Source: Flammula alnicola (lineage: Eukaryota > Basidiomycota > Agaricomycetes > Agaricales > Strophariaceae). Taken from it: a stretch of 64,000 nucleotides of DNA. Every line of letters starts with the position of its first letter. Positions within the stretch are counted from its first letter, which is position 1. The notes beneath the pieces were generated by a model, which ran no database searches, was not told the origin of the DNA, and worked only from the letters and a program-made list of their open reading frames with translations. The stretch lies in assembly GCA_015499995.1 (NCBI GenBank), contig JADNRV010000053.1, forward strand, positions 248,001 through 312,000, written 5' to 3'. Made by a program: the position numbers and the translations under genes. Below, one piece after another: positions 47,509-60,692 of the stretch.

Positions 47509-50139
47509 AGTGAAGAAGGAGATGATGGTTGATAAACAAGTAGCCAGGATGCGGGGTTGGAAAGGAAGTTCGTAAATGAATGGCGTTAAAAGACCTCAGC
47601 GTGGCCACGAGGTTGGAGGGATGACCGCTGTTATAGTGTGATTCCAAGATGAGTGTCCACTGTTCAGTGTAATAGGCGTCAAGAGACTGATACCTGGTTG
47701 TAGGCAGAGACCAACAACTTCTGAACGGCTCGGTCTTGGTGAACACCCTCCAGGTCCCCGCAGTCAAGCACTAAGAGGCTTTAAGTGCACAGGAAAAGGG
47801 CCACCACCTGCTCGCCACGAGGCGATAGGGAGTGCTCACCAGAAATACGAATAGGGACGCCTCCTGAAATTCCTAGATCAAAGGCACTTGGATCACGTGA
47901 TGAAAATGGCCCAAGTTATGGCTTACAGTTACTTGACAAGTGCCACAGCTCACTCGGGCATGGACTTGGTGCACCTTCTGGCTCTGAGACGTCGTACCAA
48001 TGTAGCGTCTTGCTTGACTACGAATAACCGACGGCTTTTCATGGGAAGTTATCCGTTAGGGTGAATGCCGTAAGTGAATACTCTACTCTTTCGTCCTAAC
48101 TCCGCGTTTTAGAAGGTGGATCCTGCATCATCGCGTTTTCATTGCATCTGAAAATGATTTACAAGCGGTGCACCACGCTCCCCTATTCCTCCTGAAGGGC
48201 ATGCAAGGCCGGGGTAATTACATACTCTGGCCTTAACGAGCGCCTTTGCCCATCAACTTCAAGGATCCGACATTTTTCAGCCACCCATAGCGCTTTTCTT
48301 CCAGTGAGAGATGTGTATTTCCACGCCTCAACAAATTGCTTCTTTCTGGAGGATGGTTTACACGTGTTCTCCTTGTCTTTCGCACAAGAGGCCTCGATTC
48401 CATTCTTGTTGTACAATGGTTTACCGTTTCCTACCTATCGAAATGGGTGCTAAATAACATAAAGCACTAGTATTGGTGCCTCAAGTAGACCCAATGTAAT
48501 AAATTATTTTTGAAGAAGATCGCCAGCTCCGAATCGCTGGTTTCAAGTGCGACGCAATGCTTTGATGCATCGGGTGTTAAATCTGACAAACATGCCAGAG
48601 AAGACGCACACAACGCAGAATTAAAGCCGCATGCACCGCAATGATCGGTAGATATTTAGTGAGGCCAGGAGACCGTATAAAATTGGCCTCCTAGGAAGTG
48701 TATTGGGATCATGTATGTATCGCCACGCCCACCACATCTGTATGAGTATTCGAGCCTTTGTCCTGGAGTTTTCTAGAGGCGCCGAAAGACCGCAGCATCT
48801 CCGATGCTAATCTTGCCGCAGATGGCTAGCACCCCAAGTAGATCTATTATTTATAATAGTGAGACTATAAAAGAGGCAGGCGGGGGTCAGTAACGCAATC
48901 TGTATTGGTTTTTCGTCGACCCAGCGGGTTCCAGTCAACATCCGAATATTTGAGGCTTCGCTATCCGTGAACGAATATTCTGAGAGCAAAACCGCATGGT
49001 ATCAGTACCGTGGATCTATCTACCGAGCCAAAAATGGGCCCAATAGCATGTATCAAAAGGACAAGGCACGGTCAACGTGGATGTGGTAGCAAAAAACGCC
49101 GGACTCGAGGACCCTCCAGACCCACATATAATATACACCAATTTCCAATAACCCAGGTACATCGTTGTGGGACCCCATACGGAGATAGTTCTAGAAATAT
49201 ACCTTTTGTCACTGCTGGAAGGTGAAGAACAGCACAATCGCTACACGAGGCAACTTTTTTGAGGGAAAACTCGTCCATACGCACCTAGCGGGGACACATG
49301 ACTGCTAAATTAACCGTTCGGGTGAGAATGATATCATCAATTTTTGTTATCTACAGGATGCATCCAGTACACCAGTGAGTTTCAATAATGTTGTCTGCAT
49401 GTTGACCGCTTCCGGGCTCAGAAGTTGGCCATAAAACAACACATTGAAGGTAATCAATGATACAATCCAAGGTAAGACTGGTAAGACTACGATGTCCCAA
49501 TCATCAATATAACAAGAGGCAGAAAGTTATGTTTGAAGCCCGCATATTTCGAGATCCGCAACGATGTAGTACGCAAGTCAAAGATGGGCCCAAGAATAGC
49601 AAATGATGACGCAAAGTAGATAACGGCTGATTTTCTGCAACACAGAGGTATAGCGTCAGAAGGGATACACACAAACAGACATCTAGTGCGTAAGTTTAGA
49701 TCTCCCGCGTCCGGCAGAATATCCGCCAATATTGCCGAAAATTGTATCCGTTTCAATTTCATAAACCATTAAAAGAAAGAGATCCGGCAATCTAATCAGT
49801 GTTCTGGAGTTGAGTGATAACTATCACTTGTCTCAGAACAGGATGCCAAAGGATGCCGAGAGCAAAATCGGATGAAAATGCAAGCTAGCTCTCCGAGTAG
49901 ACGGAAATGCATGCCATTGGACCGGCTTGGACGTCTGCGAAAGGCCGAGGCATCCAATAAGTACCAGAAGGGCATTAAGTAAAAAGGAGGATCCCATCAC
50001 AGTTTTTTAGGAGTCATTGAGAGGGTCGAACGTCCAATATGAAGCATTGAAATTATGGCAGGGAACCGCCAGGGCCCAGTGCAGAGTCGGAAAGTGCGAA
50101 AACAAGGTGTCAAGCTTCAAGTCTTATACTAGGATATGA
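47509..50139. other. Gene-free spacer between DUF6699-like gene and right arm
   Basis: About 2.6 kb with the promoter side of the DUF6699-like gene at its left. Short frames occur at 48183-48416 and 49487-49762 on the minus strand, neither with a recognisable domain. The sequence is not shared with the left side of the spacer. No terminal repeats or target-site duplication were seen next to the arm boundary at about 50140. Confidence 0.5.
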
Positions 50140-50229
50140 AGCCATTGAAAACCAAAGCAGAGATTCTCAGATTATATATTTCAACGATTAGGCTTCTGAC
50201 AGAATGTGGAGGTAAAACTTGAACAAGGA

Positions 50230-50410
50230 ATCAAGAGGGTGACTGACGCGCACCCGTCGCCTGTTGATACGATTTGGAGCATTCGTTGCTCGCGTTTTTT
50301 CAGCATACGCGTGTCGATGCGTGAGCTTCGGGAATTCGAGGGAGTAGTATGCAAGTAGTGTGCATAATATAACTTAGATGGAACAGGACAAACACTGGTT
50401 GAAGGAACAA
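50230..50410 (-). repeat. Dispersed element, copy 3 (downstream of ABC-4)
   Basis: Mirror of copy 2. The palindrome is decayed to ACGCGTGTCGATGCGT at 50307-50322, and GGAATTCGAGGG and the AGATGGAACAGGACA block are retained. Read on the minus strand it has the same order as copy 2. Confidence 0.55.
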
Positions 50411-50779
50411 GCCATTGGCAATCCCCTCGGCTTTTCCCGGGACCGTTTGTGACAGCAGCCTGACTTGGCATGACTCACGAGCGCTACTGGGCGCTTGGTA
50501 GCGCCTAAAACACTACGCCTATGACCGCGACAGCGCCTGAGTCAGATCGCCCCACTCCGAGTGCCAAATAGATGTCTCTCTCTTGTTGCATACTCACAGG
50601 TCATTTTACTAGTATTCTGATAAAACAACGCATGTTTGACCTCGAGTTGTATGTTTTTTCATCAACGTTTGCGTTTCCGACATACTTAACACCATGTCCA
50701 TTGAGCTGCCGGCTTCACTGTACTTTTACAGCAGAATCTACTCATGAGATTTCCAGAAGTACGTACAGGTGTCAAGGTC

Positions 50780-53700
50780 CTACTGCAGCGAGTAGTATGT
50801 AGAAGACGTCGCGGCATTTCCTTCCGCCATGGAATAGAGGGTAGTCCTGTCACCCTGTCATCAACCAGTGCCTTGAGCATGCCTCCCTCCCTTTGAAGGA
50901 GGGTGTGGGAGTATCAAATTCAGCCTAGCGAATAGTATGATGAGCAAAGAAAAAAAAAGCACATACAACCATCACTTACAACCCGACCAGCATCAAGGAC
51001 CATCTGTTCGCCTAACTCAGTCTCGACTTGTAATTATAAATGTGAACTTACAATTTTGTCAGCATCCATGATGGTTTGTAGACGATGCGCAACAGTGATA
51101 ATGGTTACATCAGAAGCCAGCCGTTGCCTCAAGGTCGCTTGTATCACGCTTCGGTCTTGTAATCTTCAAAGGCGGGTTAGTGAGAATATACCTCACGCGC
51201 ACCCACCATGGAAGTGCATACCAATCGCAGAAGTCGCTACGAATGAAGTGAGATTCTTCAGAATTGTTTAAAGAGTATTTTGTCTCGACGAACCTTCATC
51301 CAGAATGAGGAGCTTACTGCCACGAACCATGGCTCTAGCAAGCGCAAGGATCTGCCTTTGACCTACCGATAAATTGGCACCACCAGTGGCAATGTTACTA
51401 TCAAGAGTGAGACGCGCTTCGTCAAGTTCTTCTTGAAGTGTGAATAATCCTGCATCACGAAGCGCATCGTTCAATGTCGCATCATCGTGTTGTTCAAAGG
51501 GTCTAAATTCCGCCTAAGGGTACCTATGTTTTACGCTCGTTGGCGCAAGAAATAAACAGGAAGTAAATCCTATCGTGCTTACCGCTGAGAAGTTCCGGCT
51601 GAAGAAGGTCCGTTACTAATTCAGAGACTCAAACATCGAGGTTATTCCACTCACCGTTTGAGGGATAATAGTTATGTTGGATCTCAATGCATCGAGATTA
51701 ATGGTATTCGTAGGTATTCCATCATAGTAAACAGTGCCCTCCGTCACAATGCAACGGAGCAATGCGAGGGTAAGCGAGCTCTGTTAAAAAAACGAGAGTC
51801 AATTATTTAAGATTCAGATTATCTGTCAGGCATCAAGCTGACCTTGCCGCTACCCGTCCGGCCAACTTCGCAAATTTCAACATTCATCATAGAGTTGGCA
51901 AGAGACAGAAACCTCACCAATACCGACACGCTCTCCAGATTTAATATGGAAAGACAAGTCATGCAAGACCGTCGGACCAGTCTACAAGATGTAGAACACT
52001 AAGTGAACACAATCATACAGCCATCTTCTAAGAGCCGCACCTGTGAGTATCGCGCTGACAAGTTCTCAACTCGCAGCTCGCCACTTGTAGGCCATGCAGC
52101 AGGCGGCTTTCCCGATTCTGTTGGTTTGGGTTCATGTTCAATATCAATATAATCTTGAATGCGCTCCAGGCTGTGGATTTATGAAATTCACTCCACGTGC
52201 CAGAATAAACAGAATGTCCAAGACACAGACCTGTTGGCTTGAACTTCCAGATCGTTGAAGATCCTAACCCACCACAAAATCATGGTGCAGAATTCGATTG
52301 CCATGTTTAACGAGAAGCCCGTATTCGCTGCACCAACAGAGCGACCGCTGTAAACGAGATAAGATGCCAAAGATGCGGTGAAGATAGCACCCAAGTAGTC
52401 GATGCGTATTCCAATCCACCGTTCAAGTTGTATGTCATCCGGCAATCCTTACATAGTGATCTATGCGCGTCACGGATCGGCTTGAATGGCATTTCCACTC
52501 CATATGCACGAATAGACACTAATGGAGCATTTTGAGCTTGTTATCTTGCGCATACTAAATCTCTTACTTATACCAGCAATAGCTGCACTGAAGTGGGATA
52601 CAGTGGGAACGCGCGTTGCTGAAAACAGTGATTAGAGTCTATGAGCACCGATCCAAAATATTCATACGGCCCACCTCAGTTCGCGTTTCACAGATAATCG
52701 GGCCTTCAAATAGAGGTTTCCAAGGTAGAAACCAAGTCCAGCGACGGCCAATCCGGGCGCAAAAAATGGAGGAGTAAAGATGATAATAACCCCAATTTTA
52801 GTGATTAAGGTCATCGAGGTTTCTGTCAAGGCAGCAAATGCTTGTGGAATTGGACCGTCGACTGCCCGGATATCCTGTGTACATCTTGTAATCATTCTGG
52901 CGGTCGGGGTCTCATCCAACCACCTACAGAATGATGTTAATTTAAACACATAGACTTTGTAGTACTCCAACTGACCTGAGCGTACTTCCAAGGACTGACT
53001 CGATCAAGAGACTATTGACCATCATCGATGCCCTCATACTTCCAAATATGAAGAAGAGGTATGAGACCGTGTATACGATCATCATTACAAAGAGAATGAC
53101 CGAGTACTGTGTTAGATAACTAGAGATTAGAGTGTCAGCACATTGCGGTCTGGTGAAATAATGGTTCTTACTAGGAGACCTTTACTTCGGACGGTGGGTG
53201 ACTTTCATATTGTGAGCCCCAATAGCCAAGGAACCATACTTGGAAGGTGTTGACCCAATCGGTCAGCAGAAACCCGGTCATCCATACGGAGAAAAAGATA
53301 AGGGGATAGTCTCCTCCCAAAGCAGTGAGGAATAGCTTCAGTGATTTCCAGGTGACGTGCCCTTCTGCTATTTCTTCTGCAACAATCAGTTTGCCGTCCA
53401 CAGGGGTTTCCTTATGGGCTAGAGATGGAACTTCTTCATTGCCTATCTCCAAAGCTTCACGGTCATGCTCAGCTTCCGCAGCGAGTTTGGGATCATCCTC
53501 CACAGCCTCTTCGATAGCTGTTCCTTCAGTTTGAACAGAACCATCCTGTCCAATGGATATTATGAACTTGGCCACGGGCGTGGCAAGAGCAAGATTATGT
53601 GTCTTGGAAACTGATCTTAATACTCTGAACTCAAAATGAGAGAACTGTCAGAAATACCCACCACGAGCAAAATAGTGCGTCCTTTGACCAGATCTCCTCG

Positions 53701-56700
53701 GAAACACTTGTCGACGATCCATGCAGATCTTTAAACAATATCACTATAGTATATAATGAATCAATGATTGAACAACGCACGTATGTACATCCAGAGCGGC
53801 AAGAACATCGTCTAACAAGATGATTTTCGCCTGTGAATAGATTGCTCGTGCAAGAGTCACTCGTGCCTATTTACTGCTAAGAAGATGGCGTCATTCGAAA
53901 AGATTTGGTGCCTGCCTTTTGTCCTCCGCTGTCGTAAAGTGATATGTTAGACCTCGCGGGTGACTGCGCATTCCAAAGAATTACAAACCTGAGCGTAAGG
54001 CCCTTTTCACCAACTTCGGTCTGATCTCCAGCCTCGAAGAGCTCGAGATCCTTCTCCAACGCACACTGGCGAATAACTGTTGCAAGATGTAGGTATAAAT
54101 GAGATTTCAACCAACAAAGAACATGTTTCTATTACCTTTCCGGTAGCGCACTGCGTCGTAGGGAGATCCGAACAAGATATTTTTGCGGATGGTTTCATTT
54201 TGAACCCAGGATTCCTGGGCTGCGTACGCCACACCTCGTTCTCGAGGGAGGTTGAACCAGGAGTCAGCAGTGGAGCGGATGAAGTGCATTTCGCCTATCA
54301 TAATCAATATGAGTCCAGGACATATAACGAAATACAAAAATGATCAGACCGAGTAATGCCATTAACATAGACGTCTTTCCGGATCCACTATACAGAAGAT
54401 TAGTGAGTGAAAACATGCTTCAGAAGGAATTTACTCACGTAGGGCCGACTATGAGATTTATGCAATTGGACTTAAAGAGGAGCTCTCCGTCTATGCGGAG
54501 CCTAAAATTGCGACTCATTGGCGTAAGTGAACCATCCTGAGATTCGAGCGACCAGGAAAACGTGGCGTTGTTGAAACCGATGACTTCTTTGTTCGATGGC
54601 AACGAGATGTCAGTTAGCGTCGTCGGCATCTCAGTATACGAATCCAAAAGTTCTGTATTTTGCAGGAAGTCGTGCACACGGTCCAGCGAGACTTTCCCTG
54701 GAAACGATGTCAGCTTTTGGGTATATCATACCAAGTATCAGAAATATCAAACCTTGGATGATCATGCTGGTTTGGTAAGATATTCTGTGCAATTGCACTC
54801 TGAGCATAGAAAACACTGATATGCTAGAAAATATTTTGGAAGCTAGGATGACGAGGTTTCAATGGCTTGAGTCAATAAAGACATTTCCAAACTTACGGGA
54901 AAGCTCTTCCTTCATGATTACAGTGTATGTTGCATATGAGATGACCATGCTTATAGTCGGAATAAAGAAGCTGAATAAGAAATACCGTTACAGGTGTGAC
55001 TTGATGTTAAAGTATTGGCACCTACTTGAGAATTCCATTCAGAGCCTCTAGCGTCTAATGCAGGAATAAAATCAACAGACAATGAAGTATTTAGATATGG
55101 AACGGACCTTCAATTTCCAAAGCCACGCAAGTTCATCGTCCCGCTTGTCTTTGATCCGCCCAGCCATTCTTCCCTCCCATCCGAATAACTTGATCATTCT
55201 GAGGACGTTCACGGCTGGAAAACATAAATTCGTGTCTGCGATCCCTACGTGGAATCAATGGCGAGCTTACCTTCAGTTACATCTTGCACTCGTGCATCAG
55301 TCTAAAAAGTTGGAGTCGAAGATAAAGAAGAGCTCAGTCGACAATCGAGACTCAGGCGCACCATCTTTATTCTGGTTCTCTGAACATCTTGAACCAGTTT
55401 AGCGATGTAACCTGGCAGCGGGAAAAGCAAGATCATCGACGCCAGCCCCACGAACGCACTTCGAAGATACAACCTTTAGATACGAGTTTCGAAGCGAAAG
55501 ATGAGAGAAAAACCCACCTCCATCCGAGCACTTGGTAAAGGAAGGTAGTGCAGAGAGCAATATGAAGTGGGACAAATATAACTGAAGATATTCGCACTGT
55601 CGTCAGGGCACGCACGTCATTTGGAATGGGTATTACTCACGGAGCAGGAGGAAATCTCGAGCTTCAACAATATTTGACCAGTCGGTCGTGACGAGATTGT
55701 TGATTTTCCCGATGAGATTGGAGTCGCTTTCAGCGCTCCCTTTCTTCTCCGGTTTGGCACTCGGGGACTTGGACTCTGTATCCTTGGCTTTTCCTTTCAG
55801 AGTCGAAAACTGAGATGATTGGGCATCACCAGAAGCTTCCCGAGATGCTGCTGCGGCCGTCACGCTTTCCTCTTCATCTGCATTCGATCCTGCAGCCGAG
55901 CTCTCGGAAATGGACACTGTATCAGGCGTCCCAACCATAGTCGAAGTATCTCGATCATGTATGCGATCACCTTTCTCGCTGGAACTCTCAGCCTTAAGAC
56001 GAATACGCAGGCTATGCTCGAACACGAGCTGAGTGAGCAGGGCTTCCGTGCGAACGAGAGTTCTCGTTAAGATGAAAATGTACCACTGGAGAGCAACAGC
56101 ATTGACGGCCGGCCCGAGGAACATGCAAAGAATCCAGAACCAAGGGCGAATGTCGCTCTGAGTACCGTTTCCACCAGTCTCCAGATAACTGCGACATACA
56201 AACGTTCCTTATTTATAAGCTTCATGAATGAGCAATGTCCCTCACCTTAAAATGTGGTAGATGGCGATAGGAAACGCAAACAGGCAAGTTGACCGACAAA
56301 TAATGAGGAGAGCCAGGTTTGTAAATTCTTTGCCTGTAAAAATGCTCGATCACTACGGTAGACTAAGAATCGCTTATGCAACACTACTCACGGAACACGC
56401 GCATCAAGCCGAAGAACAAATGGCGCCGTTTTGCGCCCCTAAAAGGATCAAGGTGCTAACAATATATTCAATACCTTCCAGTTCAAATAGCAACGGATGC
56501 AACCTACGGGGAATGCCTTGCTCGTTAGGTTCTTGGAGTAATCGGTGTCGGAGAGCGGAGGCAACTGGTCGAATTTCAGATGTGGAACTCGGTACCCGAG
56601 AAAAATGATTGGGTCTAGATAGGTGTACATGATGAGGGCGAAAATTGAACACGTCTGCTCATCGTTGGTGACTGGCATAGGATCCTGAAACAGGTAAGCC

Positions 56701-57565
56701 TTTTGAAGAAAAATGTTGACACTAACTATACACACTACACACCTTCGGATCCACCGGTATGTAGCGGCGAGGAACGAATAGCGGTATGAGGGCCGCTGTC
56801 ACTACGAGAATCGCGATCTTGAACCAGAGTACATTGCCTTGGGAGGCGTCTTTCGGAGTCTGGGTATATGTTGCCAAAGGCCATATATCTCTGCATGTGT
56901 ATGTTCCAAGTATGACAAGGAGGAGAACGATGTTATATCGTGTCGCGATCACGCTCCATTTCTTGACAGTTAGAGAAGTAATTGCCAGAATCGAAGAATA
57001 GGCCTAGAGATAGTTGTACTGTCAAGAATTATTGACGAAGATACAGACGCTTGACTTACGAAAGTGAGTGTCATGAACAACTCAGGACACTCGGAGAAAA
57101 GACGCCAAAAAGACGAAAAGGCATCGTGTTTACCCCAACTATCACATGCAACTAGAGTTTTTGAAGACAGAGCCAGGAGAGCCAAGCATCCGACGAGACG
57201 AGCCACAGCATATAGGAAGATGTGTAATCCACCAAGATTTTGGATTCGTGTCTGAATCCAGTCGTGATGCGCATCCTCAGGTTGTGCATTCGAAGGCGCT
57301 GAACTTGCTGAGCCTCTCCAGAGATTTTTAAGGCATGCCACCAATCCATCGATAATCTGAAGACAGATCAAGCATAGTGCAATCGCAAAAGGGAGGGCAA
57401 GAGATTGGTGTAGGAGCCTGTATGCAAAAGCTGTAAGGCCTTGTAGTTGCTCGCGGTAATGATAACGTACGGTTCTCCTGGACCAGCCCAACCTTTCATC
57501 TTCACCACAGAAGACGTTTGACGGTCAACCAGTACCCGTTGCCACTCCCGGCTAGAGTGTTCCAT
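50780..57565 (-). pseudogene. ABC-4: ABCC transporter copy with many frameshifts
   Basis: Inverted partner of ABC-3, from the ATG at 57565 (MEHSSREWQRVL) to the position equivalent to the ABC-3 stop at 50782-50780. TMD0, TMD1 with its Ser-rich insert (55690-56010), NBD1 (including SWFNLPRERGVAYAAQESW and the 13-nt GC-donor micro-exon at 53916-53928), TMD2 and NBD2 are all present. Relative to ABC-3 it has lost single bases at about 50853, 50903, 51149, 51500, 52419 and 52441, and has further small losses at about 52480 and 52600. The end of NBD2 and part of TMD2 therefore cannot be read in one frame. On the other hand, it keeps the C that ABC-3 lacks in TMD2 (WIGIRIDYLGAIF). Eight lesions make pseudogene status likely if the bases are right. 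Confidence 0.8.
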
Positions 57566-58276
57566 TGATAGTAGCCAAACGCGCAAACAGGCGAGAAGGA
57601 CTTGGTCGTCGCAAAGCCTGTCGATTACAAGATGAGAACAAGGGATGAAGGCGAGAAGACGAAGATACTGGGACACTTGATTCTGAACTATTTAAAGCTC
57701 GGATATGTATGAGGCCGCGTGTCCATTGTGCGCTCATTGACTGTCATCTTCCCATCACTGCCCATCCAATTCGATGTCCAGGTCAGTCCGTAGACATCGC
57801 AGGTACTAGCATCAAGTTCCACGGTAGAACTGGAACGATATCGTTGTGTACCGTTGTGTTCTACTGCATGAGGCAGGGAGGAATGCTCCAAGACAATGAG
57901 ATAGCAAAGACAGAGTATAAAATTCGGTAGTATCTCTGATCTAAAACGGTCAGCTGGCGTACGTACACGCATCTGGAGCAATTTCCTGGTGACTCTGACA
58001 TGACACGACTTCCGAGGAGCATTTATTTGGCATTTTCTTCAGTATACGCGCGTTGACGCGTAAGCTTTGAAAATTCGAGAGCACAGGCCAATAAGGATGT
58101 AGATGGAAGAGGATGGGACCCGACTTATGCGCCGATGGGAGCAAACCCGTCACCCTAAAAGGTCCAAGCGATCACTCGGTCACACTAGTGTCACCTTGTC
58201 ACAGCATTCCTGGAGCGGTCTTCGAAAAAAAAAGTTTCCTCCTCATCGTCCTGAACAACGACAAGGCCCATCAAAG
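57566..58276. promoter_or_regulatory. Divergent promoter region of ABC-4 and NOP56 copy B
   Basis: 711 bp, mirror of 26917-27633, with a TATA-like CTATTTAAA at 57688-57696 (minus strand) and dispersed element copy 4 at about 57965-58110, whose palindrome is ACGCGCGTTGACGCGT (about 58046-58061). Because NOP56 B is the only intact NOP56 visible, this is probably the active promoter of an essential gene. Confidence 0.55.
57965..58110 (-). repeat. Dispersed element, copy 4 (ABC-4 / NOP56 B promoter)
   Basis: Mirror of copy 1: GAGCAATTTCC.GGTGACTCTGACATG, then CTTCAGTATACGCGCGTTGACGCG, then AAATTCGAGAGCACAGGCCAATAAG. It stands on the opposite strand from copy 1, as expected from the inverted duplication. 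Confidence 0.55.
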
Positions 58277-60113
58277 ATGTCGGTCACACACGTACTCTTT
58301 GAGTCGGCCTCAGGATATGCCATATTCGAGGCAAAACTCACAGAGGACATTGGGTCCAAATCCCAGGCGGTCCAGGAATCGTTCAAGGACCTGGCCAAGT
58401 TCGGGAAAATGGTCTCGCTGATGAGCTTTGCGCCTTTCAAGAGTGCTGCTCAGGCTTTGGAGAATGCCAACGATATTTCAGAAGGTGCGAGAAAGAAAAA
58501 AATCTGTTGCTACAAGGTTACTGAGCTATTTCCAATATTCTAGGTATCCTGAACGACTTCCTCCAAAATCTCCTTGAACTGAACCTCTCGAAGACATCGA
58601 AGAAGTCGCCAGTCAAGCTCGCTGTTTCCGACCCTCTCATTGGAAAGAGCATAAAGGATGTCCTGGGATTCCAAATTGATGTGTCAGAGACATCTCAAGA
58701 CCTCATTCGCGGTATTCGTCTTCACGCCTCCAAGCTCCTCAAGGGTCTCCAAACTGATGACCTGAGGAAGGCCCAGCTCGGTCTCGGACACTCCTACTCC
58801 CGTGCAAAACTAAAGTTCAACGTCAACCGTGTCGATAACATGATCATACAGGCTATTGCCCTTCTTGACCAGCTCGACAAGGACGTCAACCTGTTTTCGA
58901 TGCGGATCAGGGAATGGTATGGCTATCATTTCCCAGAGCTCGTCCGTCTCGTGCCCGACAACCATAAGTACGCGCAGGTCGCCAAATTCATTGGTGACAA
59001 AGATACTCTTGATGAAGAAAAACTGCCAGACCTCGCTGCAATCCTTGACGACGACTCGACGCTCGCGCAAAACATCCTCGACGCCGCCCGCGGCTCCATG
59101 GGCTCCGGTCTCTCTGAAATTGACATGTTGAACATCTCCTCCTTCGCCACGCGGGTAGTTTCCATTGCCGACTACCGCAAGTCGCTAGTATCGTATCTCT
59201 CCGAGAAGATGAACTCGGTAGCGCCCAGTCTGACAGCTCTTCTCGGAGAGCGCGTGGGTGCACGATTGATCAGCCACGCTGGTAGCTTGACAAATCTAAG
59301 CAAGTACCCCGCCAGCACAGTGCAGATTCTCGGTGCGGAGAAAGCTCTTTTCCGAGCCTTGAAGACAAAGGGTAACACGCCGAAGGTGTGTTTTTGTATT
59401 GCGAGCTACAGAAAACCCATCTGATGTTCTGATCTTTAGTACGGTCTTCTTTACCATTCAACCTTCATCGGCCGTGCAGGCCCCAAACATAAGGGTCGCA
59501 TTTCGCGCTTCTTGGCTAACAAATGCTCAATCGCATCCCGTATCGATTGTTACTCTGGTAAAGCTGGATTATTTCGCTAGACATACCGTCGTGCTAATCA
59601 ACTCATAGAAAACCCTACCGCCAAGTTCGGAGAGGCTCTGCGCGCTCAAGTAGAAGAGCGACTGAACTTCTTTGAGACCGGTGCACCTCCATCAAAGAAC
59701 GCTGACGCCATTCGCAAAGTTCTAGATGAGCTTGCCCTCGATGAGGAGGAGGACGACGACGACGACGACGACGCTGGCATGGATGTGGATCAGCCTGCTT
59801 TCACCACCTTGGAAGCCGAGCCAAGGAAGGAGAAGAAAAAGAAGAGGAAGAGCGACGCCATGGATGTAGATGAAGACGAGGACGAGCACTCATCCAAGAA
59901 GGTCAAGCTCTCGAAGGAGGAGAAGAAGGCTTTGAAGAAGGCCAAGAAAGAGAAGGCAAAGGCTGACGTGGCGGTTGATGGTGACGTGAGCATTCAACTT
60001 TCTCGCATGAAGATGTCGATGTTGATCTTCACCTTGAAATTTAGGGTAAATCGTCGAAGAAGGAGAAAAAGGATAAAAAAGAAAAGAAGGAAAAGAAAAA
60101 GACCAAAGAGTAA
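58277..60113 (+). CDS. NOP56: NOP56 copy B, intact box C/D snoRNP core protein
   Basis: Five exons (58277-58484, 58544-59385, 59440-59557, 59609-59985, 60045-60113) join to 537 codons with no break. All introns are 44-59 bp with GT/AG ends. The protein starts [20 protein letters not shown] (NOP5NT domain). The Nop core follows with [20 protein letters not shown] and [18 protein letters not shown], then the snoRNA-binding Nop domain with [36 protein letters not shown] and [14 protein letters not shown]. Last come a Glu/Asp run, a predicted bipartite-type basic stretch ([10 protein letters not shown]) and a Lys/Glu tail ending KKTKE. NOP56 works with fibrillarin, NOP58 and SNU13 in nucleolar rRNA methylation and is essential in yeast (established knowledge). 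Length fits the fungal family. It is divergent with ABC-4 and convergent with coiled-coil copy C. Confidence 0.96.
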
Positions 60114-60692
60114 TATATTTCTCTCGTTCTCTTTTCCTTCTTGTTTCCTATCTGTATCTTGTCACTTTATTCCATCCCTTTTTTATAACCCAGGTACACT
60201 CTATGTATTGTGATCGACATGTTGTTAGTGGGAAAGGGCTCTGGAAGACGTTGGAACTTGGACGCGTTCAAAGAAGGCTCTGGCCCGAGGATCTCGGAAT
60301 ACGGACACCAGCATCGATTTCCTTCCCATGCTGACATCCCATGCACTGCGCATGAGGACGGAACGGATTCTAGGGTGCGCAGACCCTATAAGTTACCTGC
60401 TGCAAACGGGGTGGAGCATCAAATTGACCACGTTTCTGTGTTCCTTTGGGGGACCATGGTGGCACGGTGGAGGTGCTGCAATCATAATGCAGTCTACAAC
60501 TCTCCCATAACGAGTACGCTCTTCCACGTGCGCTTGCATTGGGGAACTGATTGTGAAGAATTTGACCTTGCTTGACATAGGAGTTTTCGACACGTAACAG
60601 CTGCCTGTACCGCTTGAAATTATGGCCTGAAAGAAAATTTGCTTCGACCTTCCTAGTGCGTTCCATCGCGATCCCCAGGGCCGAGTGCTGGT
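60114..60692. other. Convergent 3' region between NOP56 copy B and coiled-coil copy C
   Basis: 579 bp, mirror of 24539-25083. It contains the 3' flanks of two converging genes and the same short frame (RKVEANFLSGHNFKRY, minus strand) seen after the other coiled-coil copies. Confidence 0.45.

Noticed and set aside
48183..49762. Minus-strand frames in the spacer as possible genes
   Set aside because: They are short, have no recognisable domain, no convincing introns, and are surrounded by AT-rich non-coding DNA.
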